NCBI RefSeq assembly: GCF_008369445.1
Contig: NZ_VTWH01000001.1
Coordinates: 868,001 to 932,000 of the forward strand
Length of the DNA stretch: 64,000 nucleotides
Source of the DNA: Aureimonas fodinaquatilis
Lineage (GTDB): Bacteria > Pseudomonadota > Alphaproteobacteria > Rhizobiales > Rhizobiaceae
Direction: 5' to 3'
Shown: piece by piece, positions 15,725 to 24,247 of the stretch
How the letters are laid out: every line of letters begins with the position of its first letter
Position numbering within the stretch: the first letter of the stretch is position 1
Made by a program: the position numbers and the translations under genes
Notes under the pieces: generated by a model
What the model was told of the DNA's origin: nothing
Database searches by the model: none
The model's input: the letters and a program-made list of their open reading frames with translations, nothing else

Positions 15725-16726
15725 ATGTCTGAGCCAATGCTGATCGAAGTTACCCGTGGAAAGCTGGTTGAAAGCCGGCACAACGTGCACGTTGCCGTGG
15801 TGGATGCATCCGGCGGGAAACGCTTTTCGAAAGGCGATGTTGGTCGAGCATTGTATCCACGCTCCGCTGTTAAAGTGTTGCAGGCTTTGCCACTGATCGA
15901 AACCGGTGCTGCAGATGCTGCTGGCTTGACGGATATGGAACTGGCGTTGGCATGCGCGTCGCATTCGGGCGAAGAACAGCATGCATTGGCTGCCAGCCGG
16001 ATGCTGGACAAGGTCGGACTGGATGACAGCCATCTGGAATGCGGTTGCCATTGGCCGTTTGACCTATCGGTGGCAGTGGGCCTGGCACAAAGAGGTGGAG
16101 TACCAACTGCCCTGCACAACAATTGTTCTGGAAAACATGCAGGGTTTCTGTGCACCGCGGTGCATCTGAATGAGGACCCGGCTGGTTATGCGGGGGCCGG
16201 CCACAAGGTGCAGCAGCGAGTGCGGGCAGCCATGGCTGATACGGTCGGGGTGAATTTGACCGATGATCAGTGCGGCATTGATGGGTGCTCGATTCCCACT
16301 TATGCCGCGCCACTCGACGCCTTCGCCCTGGCGTTCGCGCGGCTGGTGTCTGGGCAGGGTGTTTCAGCCGATCGTGCGCGCGCAGGGCAACGCTTGATCA
16401 ATGCCTGCATGGCAGAGCCGTATGCCATGTCGGGCAAAGGCCGCATGTGCCTGGCTTTGATCGAAGCGGGGCAGGGCCGGGTTTTTGCAAAAACCGGTGC
16501 CGAAGGAGTGTTTTGCGGAGCCGTGCCGGAGCTCGGACTTGGCTTCACCCTGAAGGCGGAAGACGGCACGACAAGAGCTGCAGAAAGTGCGGCGGCGGCG
16601 ACATTGGCAGAGATTTTCCGTGATGAAGACGCCGAACTGGCTGAAACTTTCAGAGCGCTGGCGGTTTCCCCTTTGCGAAACTGGCAACGCACAGTTGTGG
16701 GTGAAGTGCGCCCGGCGGTCGCATAA
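15725..16726 (+). CDS. Type III (ReAV-like) L-asparaginase, Asparaginase_II family
   Basis: A 333-residue protein of the PF06089 family exemplified by Rhizobium etli ReAV, unrelated to the E. coli enzymes. It keeps the serine-lysine pairs and zinc residues: Ser47-Ala-Val-Lys50, Ser79 in ACASHSGEEQH, Cys134 and Lys137 in NNCSGKHAGF, and Cys188 in CGIDGCSIP; each is one position before the ReAV residues as I recall them. It should hydrolyse asparagine to aspartate in the cytoplasm. GGAGGG precedes the ATG. It is upstream of the pqq operon on the same strand, 134 bases away, and probably independent. Confidence 0.92.
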   Translation: MSEPMLIEVTRGKLVESRHNVHVAVVDASGGKRFSKGDVGRALYPRSAVKVLQALPLIETGAADAAGLTDMELALACASHSGEEQHALAASRMLDKVGLDDSHLECGCHWPFDLSVAVGLAQRGGVPTALHNNCSGKHAGFLCTAVHLNEDPAGYAGAGHKVQQRVRAAMADTVGVNLTDDQCGIDGCSIPTYAAPLDAFALAFARLVSGQGVSADRARAGQRLINACMAEPYAMSGKGRMCLALIEAGQGRVFAKTGAEGVFCGAVPELGLGFTLKAEDGTTRAAESAAAATLAEIFRDEDAELAETFRALAVSPLRNWQRTVVGEVRPAVA

Positions 16727-16761
16727 ACAGCTCAACAAAAATTGGTGATTGCATTCTTTGC

Positions 16762-16790
16762 TTTACCTGCCACGTTTGTTCCTTAATATA
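16762..16790 (+). promoter_or_regulatory. Possible promoter of the pqq operon
   Basis: TTTACC (16762-16767) and AATATA (16785-16790) are 17 bases apart, 70 bases before pqqA. The match to the rhizobial sigma-70 consensus is partial. Confidence 0.35.
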
Positions 16791-16860
16791 GGTCCAATGT
16801 GGGCGCCTGTTGAAATGCCCGCCGATCGTTTTCGGTGGCATCTAGAATGGGAGAAACGTT

Positions 16861-16938
16861 ATGGCATGGAATAAACCTTCCATCGTTGAAGTGTGTGTTG
16901 CGATGGAGATCAACGGCTATATGCCGATTGAATTCTGA
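16861..16938 (+). CDS. pqqA: PQQ precursor peptide PqqA
   Basis: A 25-residue peptide too short for usual gene callers. Sequence AWNKPSIVEVCVAMEINGY matches PqqA, with Glu16 and Tyr20 in the invariant E-x3-Y arrangement whose side chains are cross-linked by PqqE and become the PQQ cofactor. GGGAGAAACGTT provides the ribosome site. It is the first gene of pqqABCDE. The stop TGA (16936-16938) is followed with no gap, in the same frame, by the pqqB reading frame. Confidence 0.95.
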   Translation: MAWNKPSIVEVCVAMEINGYMPIEF

Positions 16939-17895
16939 TTGTTGCGACAATCAGTTGGCCGCGGGCGGTCAGATGACCGTCTGCGGCTGACAGTCCTGGG
17001 TTCGGCGGCGGGAGGCGGCTTTCCCCAGTGGAACTGCAATTGCGGTATTTGCCGTCTGGCTCTGGCGCAGGACCCTCGGGTTACGCCACGCACCCAATCA
17101 TCCGTAACAGCCAGTCCAAACGGTCGTGACTGGTTGCTCATCAACGCATCGCCCGATTTGCGCCAGCAGATTGTGCAGGCTCCGTGGCTTGCCGCCAATG
17201 CCAGCCTGACTGATGATGCGCGTCGCGGCTCGCCCATTGGGGCAGTGCTGCTGACCAATGGCGATGTGGACCATATTGCAGGTCTTTTAACGCTTCGGGA
17301 GCGCCAGGCCTTTACCCTTTATGCCACACAGGCGGTGCTGGATATTCTTGCCGCCAACCCGGTTTTTCAGGTTCTGGCGCAGGATTTTGTCAGGCGCGTT
17401 GCGGTGACGCTTGATGAAAGCTTTGAGCCTTTGCCCGGGCTGGAAGTTGAACTGTTTTCAGTGCCCGGCAAAGTGCCTCTGTATCTAGAAGGCGATGATG
17501 TTGCCATTGGTGAAGAGGGTGAAATGACCGTTGGCGTCAGGCTGACGACCCAGGGGCGCACGGCATTTTACATTCCAGGTTGTGCCAATGCGCCGGAAGC
17601 TCTTTTGCGCCGGGTTTCAAACGCTGCTGCACTTTTGTTTGATGGCACGGTTTTCAATGATGACGAGATGCAGCGTGAAGGGGTTGGCAGCAAGACCGGG
17701 CGGCGCATGGGGCATATGCCGATCAATGGCGAAGGCGGCAGTCTGCATGCATTTGATGAGCTTGGCATTGAAGAAAAATTCTACGTCCACATCAACAACA
17801 CCAATCCAATTCTGGTTGAGGGATCTGAAGAGCGTGACCGTGTAGAAGCCGCTGGCTGGCGCGTTGCCTCTGACGCAAATGAGGTGCTGGCATGA
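16939..17895 (+). CDS. pqqB: PQQ biosynthesis protein PqqB (metallo-beta-lactamase fold)
   Basis: Conserved PqqB sequence runs from LTVLGSAAGGGFPQWNCNC through LLTNGDVDHIAGLLTLRERQ and GHMPINGEGGSLHAFDELG to the end, about 305 residues, plus a non-conserved lead. PqqB is a non-heme-iron/zinc hydroxylase that acts on the excised Glu-Tyr dipeptide in PQQ synthesis. No ATG or GTG in frame precedes the conserved region: the only candidates are TTG at 16939 and 16942, straight after the pqqA stop, with no clear ribosome site. The true start is therefore uncertain; coupling to pqqA termination is likely. The gene ends in an ATGA overlap with pqqC. Confidence 0.9.
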   Translation: MLRQSVGRGRSDDRLRLTVLGSAAGGGFPQWNCNCGICRLALAQDPRVTPRTQSSVTASPNGRDWLLINASPDLRQQIVQAPWLAANASLTDDARRGSPIGAVLLTNGDVDHIAGLLTLRERQAFTLYATQAVLDILAANPVFQVLAQDFVRRVAVTLDESFEPLPGLEVELFSVPGKVPLYLEGDDVAIGEEGEMTVGVRLTTQGRTAFYIPGCANAPEALLRRVSNAAALLFDGTVFNDDEMQREGVGSKTGRRMGHMPINGEGGSLHAFDELGIEEKFYVHINNTNPILVEGSEERDRVEAAGWRVASDANEVLA

Positions 17896-18641
17896 AACCA
17901 ATGCTCACTCCGGCGGAATTGACCGATGCGCTGAGGCAGATCGGCGCAGAGCGTTATCACAACCTGCATCCATTTCACCGGTTGCTGCACAATGGCCAGC
18001 TTAGCCGTGAGCAGGTGCAGGCATGGGCGTTGAACCGCTATTACTATCAGTCCAGAATCCCGGTCAAAGACTCCCTCATTCTCAGCCGGCTGGAGACGCC
18101 AGAGCTTCGACGCGAATGGCGGCGCCGTATTGTCGACCATGATGGAGACGGCCAAACCCCTGGCGGTATCGAGAAATGGATTGCGCTGGGGCGCGGTGTT
18201 GGGCTCGATTCCGACTATATCGTCTCCGGCAAGGGCATTTTGCCTGCCACGCGCTTTGCGGTGGATGCCTATGTTCATTTCGTCCGCGATCGTACCCTGC
18301 TGGAGGCAGTTGCCTCTTCACTGACCGAACTGTTTTCGCCGACGGTCATTGGTGAGCGGGTGCGTGGTATGCTGGAGCATTATCCGTTTATAACCCGGGA
18401 GACGTTGGCCTATTTTGACAAACGACCAGTGCAGGCCAAGGCCGACTCCGACTTTGCCCTGCAATATTGCATCGACCACGCCCGCCGCCCGGAAGAGCAG
18501 GATGCGGTGCTGAATGCACTGCGGTTCAAATGTGATGTCTTGTGGGCGCAGCTCGATGCCTTATATTTTTCCTATGTGGAACCGGCCATGACACCGCCGG
18601 AGGCGTGGCGTCCGGGCGATGGGTTGGAGGTCAGGCAATGA
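17892..18641 (+). CDS. pqqC: Pyrroloquinoline-quinone synthase PqqC
   Basis: A 249-residue all-helical oxidase that catalyses the last step, ring closure and eight-electron oxidation of AHQQ to PQQ, without metal or cofactor. Conserved segments: YHNLHPFHRLLHNGQLS, QAWALNRYYYQSRIPVKDS, RIVDHDGDG, FAVDAYVHFVRDRTLLEAVA, and the terminal KCDVLWAQLDALYFSYVEP. It overlaps pqqB at the start and pqqD at the end by ATGA, so translation is coupled. Confidence 0.96.
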   Translation: MKPMLTPAELTDALRQIGAERYHNLHPFHRLLHNGQLSREQVQAWALNRYYYQSRIPVKDSLILSRLETPELRREWRRRIVDHDGDGQTPGGIEKWIALGRGVGLDSDYIVSGKGILPATRFAVDAYVHFVRDRTLLEAVASSLTELFSPTVIGERVRGMLEHYPFITRETLAYFDKRPVQAKADSDFALQYCIDHARRPEEQDAVLNALRFKCDVLWAQLDALYFSYVEPAMTPPEAWRPGDGLEVRQ

Positions 18642-18916
18642 ACGCTTTGTCCGGCGCTGTTGTGCCCAGGTTTCCGCATGGCGTGCGGTTTCGCGAAGAC
18701 AAAATCCGCGGCCGCCACATACTGGTCGGGCCGGAGCGAATTTTTGAAGCTGACGGTGTGGCAACCGAAATTTTGCGGCGGGTGAATGGCGTCGCCAGTC
18801 TGGACGCAATAGTTGCAGATCTGGCAAGCTGTTTCACCGCCGATGAAACGCAAATTCGACCTGACGTGGAAGCATTTCTGAACGAATTGTCGCAAAAGCA
18901 GATGGTGGTGCTATGA
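18638..18916 (+). CDS. pqqD: PQQ peptide chaperone PqqD
   Basis: A 92-residue RiPP recognition element. PqqD binds the PqqA peptide and presents it to PqqE. The [20 protein letters not shown] start (here [20 protein letters not shown]), [20 protein letters not shown] and the helical C-terminus are family features. The start at 18638 forms an ATGA overlap with the pqqC stop; the upstream in-frame extension lies inside pqqC and is rejected. Confidence 0.95.
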   Translation: MNALSGAVVPRFPHGVRFREDKIRGRHILVGPERIFEADGVATEILRRVNGVASLDAIVADLASCFTADETQIRPDVEAFLNELSQKQMVVL

Positions 18917-20061
18917 GTGAAACTCTTGAACCGCTTGTCCTTATCGATACGATAACGAAGCCACCAGCGCCTTTGGGTCTGCTGGCCGAGCTGACACATC
19001 GCTGCCCCCTGCGTTGCACCTATTGCTCCAACCCGCTGGAACTTGAAACCCGATCGACCGAATTGGATACACTCACCTGGGAGCGTGTTTTTGCCCAGGC
19101 GGCTGACATGGGCGTCATACATGTGCATCTGTCGGGTGGCGAGCCAACCGCCCGGAAAGATATTGCACAACTCGTCGGGGCGGCGGCGCAAGCCGGGCTT
19201 TACACCAATCTCATCACTTCCGGCGTTGGTGTTTCCATGGACACGCTGGATGCCATGCTGGCCGTCGGACTGGACCACATTCAGCTTTCCATGCAGGGCG
19301 CAGACGCCGGCGTGACAGAGCAGGTTGGCGGCATGAAAGGCGCTTTCGAGCGCAAGGAGGCCTTTGCCCACGCGGTGGTGGAACGCGGCGTGCCGCTGAC
19401 ATTGAACGCAGTCATCCACCGGACAAACATTCATCAGGTGCCGCAAATGGTGCAAAAGGCGCTGGACCTTGGCGCCAAGCGGCTGGAGGTTGCGCACACG
19501 CAATATTATGGCTGGGCGCTGAAAAATAGAGCGCAGTTGATGCCCGAGCGTAAGGATGTGGACCGCACCATTGAAGAGATCGAGGAAGCCCGGGAGCGCC
19601 TGAAAGGCAGGCTGGCCATCGATGCGGTGTTCCCGGATTACTACGCGCGCTACCCGAAACTGTGCAACGGCGGCTGGGGTTTGCGCACATTCAGTGTAAC
19701 GCCATCGGGCGTGATGTTGCCGTGCCATGCGGCACAGACCATCAAACATCTGGAGTTCTGGTCGGTGCGGGAACACTCGCTGGCTGAAATCTGGGAAAAC
19801 TCCCCCGCATTCAACGCTTATCGCGGTACAGACTGGATGCCGGAGCCGTGCCGGAGTTGCGAGCGCAAACATGTTGATCTGGGCGGTTGCCGCTGCCAGG
19901 CGCTTGCCCTGACGGGCGATGCGGGCAACACAGACCCGGTTTGCATCAAATCGCCTCTGCATGATGCCATTGGAGAACTTGCCCGAACCGAGTCAGAAGT
20001 GGCCTTACCCGGCCCCTCGACCTACCGGCAGTTTCGCAGTGCCGATGGGCGCACTCCATGA
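18913..20061 (+). CDS. pqqE: PqqA peptide cyclase PqqE, radical SAM enzyme
   Basis: A 382-residue radical SAM/SPASM protein. The S-adenosylmethionine cluster motif is CPLRCTYC near residue 31, followed by [13 protein letters not shown]. The C-terminal SPASM cysteines include [27 protein letters not shown] and DPVC. It forms the carbon-carbon bond between Glu and Tyr of PqqA. It overlaps pqqD by ATGA and closes the operon. No peptidase gene (pqqF/G) and no PQQ-dependent dehydrogenase lies in the window, so these must be elsewhere. Confidence 0.97.
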   Translation: MSETLEPLVLIDTITKPPAPLGLLAELTHRCPLRCTYCSNPLELETRSTELDTLTWERVFAQAADMGVIHVHLSGGEPTARKDIAQLVGAAAQAGLYTNLITSGVGVSMDTLDAMLAVGLDHIQLSMQGADAGVTEQVGGMKGAFERKEAFAHAVVERGVPLTLNAVIHRTNIHQVPQMVQKALDLGAKRLEVAHTQYYGWALKNRAQLMPERKDVDRTIEEIEEARERLKGRLAIDAVFPDYYARYPKLCNGGWGLRTFSVTPSGVMLPCHAAQTIKHLEFWSVREHSLAEIWENSPAFNAYRGTDWMPEPCRSCERKHVDLGGCRCQALALTGDAGNTDPVCIKSPLHDAIGELARTESEVALPGPSTYRQFRSADGRTP

Positions 20062-20131
20062 TCTTGTGATCTGTTGAACAGCTTCCATTCGGGCAGTCAG
20101 CGGTGATACGTTTTCGTTGCCGCTGGGGATG

Positions 20132-21178
20132 CTACAGCCAGCGTTTGTAGCGAAAGAATGCCAGCGGCAGAATGGCGGAAATGAACATTCCCAGAATTGC
20201 GGCAGGGTAGCCGAAGCTCCACGTCAGTTCCGGCATGTCGGTGAAGTTCATGCCGTAGATCGAAGCGATGAGCGTTGGAGGCATGAAACCGACGGCGGCC
20301 ACCGAAAAGATTTTGATAATGGCATTCTGTTCAATCGAAATCATGCCGACGGTGGTGTCGAGCAGGAAGCTGGTTTTGTTGTTCAGAAAGGCAGCGAAAT
20401 CATTCAGGGATTGAATGTCGCGCGCCATCGCCTTGATGCGGGTTTTCAGTTCCTTGGGGGCTTTTCGCCTGTCGAAAACCAGTTGGGCAAAGGGCAGCAG
20501 CCGGTCAAATGTTGCAAGCCCTTCCCGCGTGCGGGAGGCAAGGTCTGCACAGCGCCCAATATGGCGCAGCATTTCCTTGTAGCGGGCCGTGGGAGTTGGC
20601 GTGCGGTTTTCCGAAGCGTTGAAAATTTCCTTGGCAGCGGCATCCAGATCAACCGCGGTGCCCTCCAAAAGGTCAGCCACCCTGTCTACCACGGCCTCCA
20701 GCAGGCCAAGCATGATTTCTTCCGAGCGGGGTGTTCGGGTCCGTCGGGCGGGCGAAATGCCGGCCTCCACCTCTGCCACACTGGCCAGTGCCATATCGGC
20801 GACAACCGGCTCGCGGCACAGTTTCGAGGCGTAGATCTCAAAGCTCTTGGGCTCGCTGTAGCGAAGGGTGATGAGTTTCTTGCTGACCAGAATGAATGTC
20901 ACAGGCGCAAAATGAGCCACACCTGTCTGGTGTTTGCCGTGTGGCAAAGTCAGCGTCATAAAGTCCGCGCCGTCCTCCGAATAAAGGCGGCTGGATACCT
21001 CAATCTCGCGCATTTCTTCCGGGGTTGGCACGTCAATTTGCAACATCGCTTCAATCGCCGCGACTTCTTCAGCCGTGGGGTTGAGCATGTCAATCCAGAT
21101 CGCATCCACCGGCGGTCTGGCTGCTGAAGCACTGACCGCCTTGATCCGGCCATCGGCATAAACATAACCAGTAATCAT
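20132..21178 (-). CDS. corA: CorA-type magnesium/cobalt transporter
   Basis: A 348-residue protein: a large cytosolic funnel domain, a long stalk helix, then two C-terminal membrane helices. The signature YGMNF at the end of the first helix (ASIYGMNFTDMPEL) and the short basic tail FFRYKRWL are diagnostic. CorA pentamers conduct Mg2+ and other divalent ions into the cell. Convergent with pqqE; the next minus-strand gene is upstream at 21218, ending 40 bases away. Confidence 0.94.
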   Translation of the reverse strand: MITGYVYADGRIKAVSASAARPPVDAIWIDMLNPTAEEVAAIEAMLQIDVPTPEEMREIEVSSRLYSEDGADFMTLTLPHGKHQTGVAHFAPVTFILVSKKLITLRYSEPKSFEIYASKLCREPVVADMALASVAEVEAGISPARRTRTPRSEEIMLGLLEAVVDRVADLLEGTAVDLDAAAKEIFNASENRTPTPTARYKEMLRHIGRCADLASRTREGLATFDRLLPFAQLVFDRRKAPKELKTRIKAMARDIQSLNDFAAFLNNKTSFLLDTTVGMISIEQNAIIKIFSVAAVGFMPPTLIASIYGMNFTDMPELTWSFGYPAAILGMFISAILPLAFFRYKRWL

Positions 21179-21217
21179 GACGGACCAGCTTTCTCGAAAA
21201 GCCGAAAGGGGAAATGG

Positions 21218-21580
21218 TCAGATAAACTGTGCCAGAGCCGGCACCGAAGCTATGGCACGGTCCACCACCTCGTCACCGGCACTTGCGCGGGCGGCCGAGA
21301 TGAATTCTTCCGCCATATCACGAATCTGGCCCATATCCAGCCCAAGACCCATCAGCCTGGAACCAAGCGCCATAATGCCGCCTTCGCCATCATAGCCATC
21401 CGCATCGCCGAGCGCCTCTGCGGCTGCCGGGGTGGCGGCGATCATGGCGGCGATGGAGCCGTCCTGACTCTCCGCCTGCATATAGGCCAGTATATAGCCG
21501 ATGGCCTTGCGTGCCATTTCCGCTGGAACATCAGCGGTAGCGCCAATCCGGGTGAAATATTCGTCCATCGTGGTCGTCAT
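21218..21580 (-). CDS. Small conserved helical protein, DUF2267-like
   Basis: A 120-residue protein with helices MDEYFTRIGATADVPAEMAR and KAIGYILAYMQAESQDG, a glycine-rich turn (DGYDGEGGIMALGSRLMGLG) and a C-terminal ASVPALAQFI, the end typical of DUF2267-like proteins of Hyphomicrobiales. Function unknown. It occupies only the last part of a much longer open frame that runs antisense to the HerA-like gene; the short version begins after that gene's promoter region. Start at ATG 21580 or 21568. It shares direction with corA, 39 bases further on, and may be co-transcribed. Confidence 0.65.
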   Translation of the reverse strand: MTTTMDEYFTRIGATADVPAEMARKAIGYILAYMQAESQDGSIAAMIAATPAAAEALGDADGYDGEGGIMALGSRLMGLGLDMGQIRDMAEEFISAARASAGDEVVDRAIASVPALAQFI

Positions 21581-21727
21581 CCTGCATGTGCTTTGGCTGC
21601 TGGCCGAATAACAGTTTTGCAGCGCAATAGCAAAGGGCAGGGCGTTGGGGATCAACCTTCGATATCGGTTTCCTTGAATCTCAATTCGACGTAGAACTGT
21701 GGCGAAATGTTCGCGGAGGTTGTTTTT

Positions 21728-23263
21728 ATGCAGGATGCAGAACGTTTGCTGCTTGGCGCCACGGTCGGGCCTGATGGTCCGGTATCTGAATATCTGGATT
21801 TCAAATATGCCAATCGGCATGGCATCGTCACCGGGGCAACCGGAACCGGAAAAACGGTGACCTTGCAGGTTTTGGCGGAAGGCTTTTCCAACGCCGGCGT
21901 GCCGGTGTTCTGTGCCGATATCAAAGGCGACCTTTCCGGGTTGGCCGAAATTGGCGAGCAGAAGGACTTTCTGGTCAAGCGGGCGCAGGATATCGGGCTG
22001 AACCCTTATACCAACGACAGTTCGCCGGTGATTTTCTGGGATCTGTTCGGAGAGAAAGGCCACCGCGTTCGCACCACCATTTCCGAAATGGGCCCGCTGT
22101 TGCTTTCCCGGTTGATGAACCTGACGGAAGCACAGGAAGGCGTTTTGAACATCGCCTTTCGGATTGCCGATGAAGAAGGCTTGCTGTTGCTGGACCTCAA
22201 GGACCTGCAGGCAATTCTGGGCCATGTTGCCGAGCGCGCGGATGAGCTGTCCCGCAAATATGGCAATGTGGGCAAGGCCAGCGTCGGGGCCATTCAGCGG
22301 CAGTTGCTGATACTGGACAATCAGGGCGCTTCGTTTTTCTTTGGCGAGCCGGCTTTGTCCATCAATGATCTGATGCGCACTGACCGCACCGGCAAGGGCA
22401 TTGTGTCGGTGCTGGCTGCCGACAAGCTGATGAACAACCCAAGGCTCTATGCAACATTTCTGCTGTGGCTTCTGTCTGAAATGTTCGAGGAACTGCCAGA
22501 AGTGGGCGATCTCGACAAACCAAGGCTGGTGTTCTTTTTCGACGAAGCGCATTTGCTTTTTGACGATGCGCCCAAGGCCCTGGTTGACCGGATTGAGCAG
22601 GTGGTCAAGCTGATACGCTCCAAAGGCGTGGGCGTGTATTTTGTAACGCAAAATCCGCTTGATGTGCCGGAATCCGTTCTGGCGCAGCTTGGAAATCGCA
22701 TTCAGCATGCGCTGCGCGCCTATACTCCGCGTGAAGAAAAGGCCGTAAAGACCGCTGCTGATACATTTCGCCCCAATCCGGAATTCAACACATTCCGCGC
22801 CATCACCGAGCTGGGAGTGGGCGAGGCGCTGGTTTCGACTCTGGGCAAGGGCGGCGTGCCTTCAATGGTTCAACGCTGCCTTATTCGCCCGCCCGCCGGG
22901 CGCATTGGCCCGGTGACGGATGCTGAAAGGCAGGGTCTGATTCAACGCAGCCCGGTGTTTGGCGTTTATGACCGGATGGTTGACCGTGAGTCGGCCTATG
23001 AACTGCTGGAAGCGCGAGCCGCCAAAGATGAGGTGCAGGCAGAGCAACCCCGGGAAGACCGCCGTTTGCCTGTTCCCGATTTTGGCCGCGAACCTGCCCA
23101 GCGTGCTCCTGCACAGGAGCGTCCGGCACCGCGCCCGCGTGCAGGCTATCAGCGGCAAACCGTTGCCGAAGCCGTCATGAAACAGGTGGGGCGCACGGTC
23201 GCCACAACGTTGACGACTGCGATTCTGCGCGGCGTGCTTGGCAGTTTGAAACGCGGAAAATAG
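21728..23263 (+). CDS. HerA-like ATPase, DUF853 family
   Basis: A 511-residue P-loop ATPase. Walker A is GIVTGATGTGKTVTLQ, Walker B is RLVFFFDEAHLLFDDAP, and the arginine-finger region TPREEKAVKTAADTFRPN follows. Residues 420-480 are a proline- and arginine-rich linker (RAPAQERPAPRPRAG) and the C-terminus is a short helix typical of DUF853. HerA/FtsK-related motors of this group are widespread; their substrate is unknown. GGAGG lies before the ATG at 21728. It is followed by copy 5 of the repeat. Confidence 0.92.
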   Translation: MQDAERLLLGATVGPDGPVSEYLDFKYANRHGIVTGATGTGKTVTLQVLAEGFSNAGVPVFCADIKGDLSGLAEIGEQKDFLVKRAQDIGLNPYTNDSSPVIFWDLFGEKGHRVRTTISEMGPLLLSRLMNLTEAQEGVLNIAFRIADEEGLLLLDLKDLQAILGHVAERADELSRKYGNVGKASVGAIQRQLLILDNQGASFFFGEPALSINDLMRTDRTGKGIVSVLAADKLMNNPRLYATFLLWLLSEMFEELPEVGDLDKPRLVFFFDEAHLLFDDAPKALVDRIEQVVKLIRSKGVGVYFVTQNPLDVPESVLAQLGNRIQHALRAYTPREEKAVKTAADTFRPNPEFNTFRAITELGVGEALVSTLGKGGVPSMVQRCLIRPPAGRIGPVTDAERQGLIQRSPVFGVYDRMVDRESAYELLEARAAKDEVQAEQPREDRRLPVPDFGREPAQRAPAQERPAPRPRAGYQRQTVAEAVMKQVGRTVATTLTTAILRGVLGSLKRGK

Positions 23264-23267
23264 AGCA

Positions 23268-23373
23268 GCGTTTCCAGTACATTCCCGTTGAAACGGTGCG
23301 TTTCAACGGGAGGGCAATATGTCAGGCGATGTGTCGGTGCGTTCCGGATGATCGCAGGATCAGATGGAAACGC
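23268..23373 (+). repeat. RIME-like palindromic repeat, copy 5 (complete, 106 bp)
   Basis: The best copy. It is bounded by 8-bp inverted ends GCGTTTCC (23268-23275) and GGAAACGC (23366-23373). Inside are a perfect 11-bp hairpin CCCGTTGAAAC/GTTTCAACGGG with a 5-base loop (23284-23310) and a second small palindrome GGATGATC-gca-GGATCA region near 23346-23362. Length and two-palindrome plan match RIME elements of rhizobia. Confidence 0.75.
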
Positions 23374-23383
23374 CGTTGACAGG

Positions 23384-24094
23384 TCAAACAATACGGGCGC
23401 TGGCACTTTGATTGACAATGACGGTTGCGCCATTTTCGGCGCGATCGTACAGGTCAATGATGTCGTGGTTCATGAAGCGCACGCAACCGGATGAAACTGC
23501 CTTGCCGATGGTCCACCATTCCGGCGTGCCATGCAGCCGATACAGCGTGTCGCGCCCGTTCTGGAAGAGATAAAGCGCCCGTGCGCCAAGCGGATTTGTC
23601 AGACCCGGTTCCATGCCATTGCGGTAGACTTCCAGCTCTGGCTGCCGTGCAATCATTTCACTGGGCGGTGTCCAGCGGGGCCATTGCCTTTTGAATTGCA
23701 CCCTTGCACGGCCATCCCATGAAAAGCCGTCCCGACCAATGCCCACGCCATAGCGCATGGCGGTGCCGCCGGGTTGCACCAGATAGGCAAAGCGGGTTGG
23801 CGTATCAACAATGATGGTTCCAGGCGCTTCCGGCCCCCGATAGGTCACTTCGCGCCGCAAAAATTGCGGGTCCATGCGCTTCAGGTCAATTGCCGGAATG
23901 TTGAATCCGCCATCCTGAATTGGGCCATAAGCCAACTGGTACTCTCGCGAGAATCCCGAAGATCCGCTGCCATCGACGATCGACGCCCGGTCCCCCGAAG
24001 TGGCACAACCGGCTAGCGAGAGCATGGCCGTTGCACCCAGCCCGGTCAGTATCTGACGTCGGGAAATTCCGGAATTATCAGAAATATCTGTCAT
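23384..24094 (-). CDS. L,D-transpeptidase family lipoprotein (YkuD)
   Basis: A 236-residue exported YkuD protein. The N-terminus combines a twin-arginine-like SRRQILTG with a lipobox SLAGCA, so it is probably a membrane-anchored lipoprotein. The catalytic motif is HGTPEWWTIGKAVSSGCVRFM with Cys in SSGC. The preceding YRGPEAPGTIIVDTPTRFAYLV matches a subgroup common in rhizobia, related to ErfK/YbiS. It should act on peptidoglycan in the periplasm. Divergent from the aminotransferase gene. Confidence 0.88.
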   Translation of the reverse strand: MTDISDNSGISRRQILTGLGATAMLSLAGCATSGDRASIVDGSGSSGFSREYQLAYGPIQDGGFNIPAIDLKRMDPQFLRREVTYRGPEAPGTIIVDTPTRFAYLVQPGGTAMRYGVGIGRDGFSWDGRARVQFKRQWPRWTPPSEMIARQPELEVYRNGMEPGLTNPLGARALYLFQNGRDTLYRLHGTPEWWTIGKAVSSGCVRFMNHDIIDLYDRAENGATVIVNQSASARIV

Positions 24095-24247
24095 AATTTC
24101 GCCTGTAAAACTTATGCCGCAAAGTGATGTTGAACAATATTAACCCGCAAAGGTTGCGAATGTTTCACCTTACAGTCACCCGTGTTTGGCAGATAGACAT
24201 TCGTGGCTTATCAATCCGGATAAAATACCCGCAACAAGGAGGCTGAT

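Noticed and set aside
21581-22708. N-terminal part of the long minus-strand frame ending at 21218
   Set aside because: It lies antisense to the HerA-like ATPase; only the last 120 codons, beyond that gene, look like a real protein.
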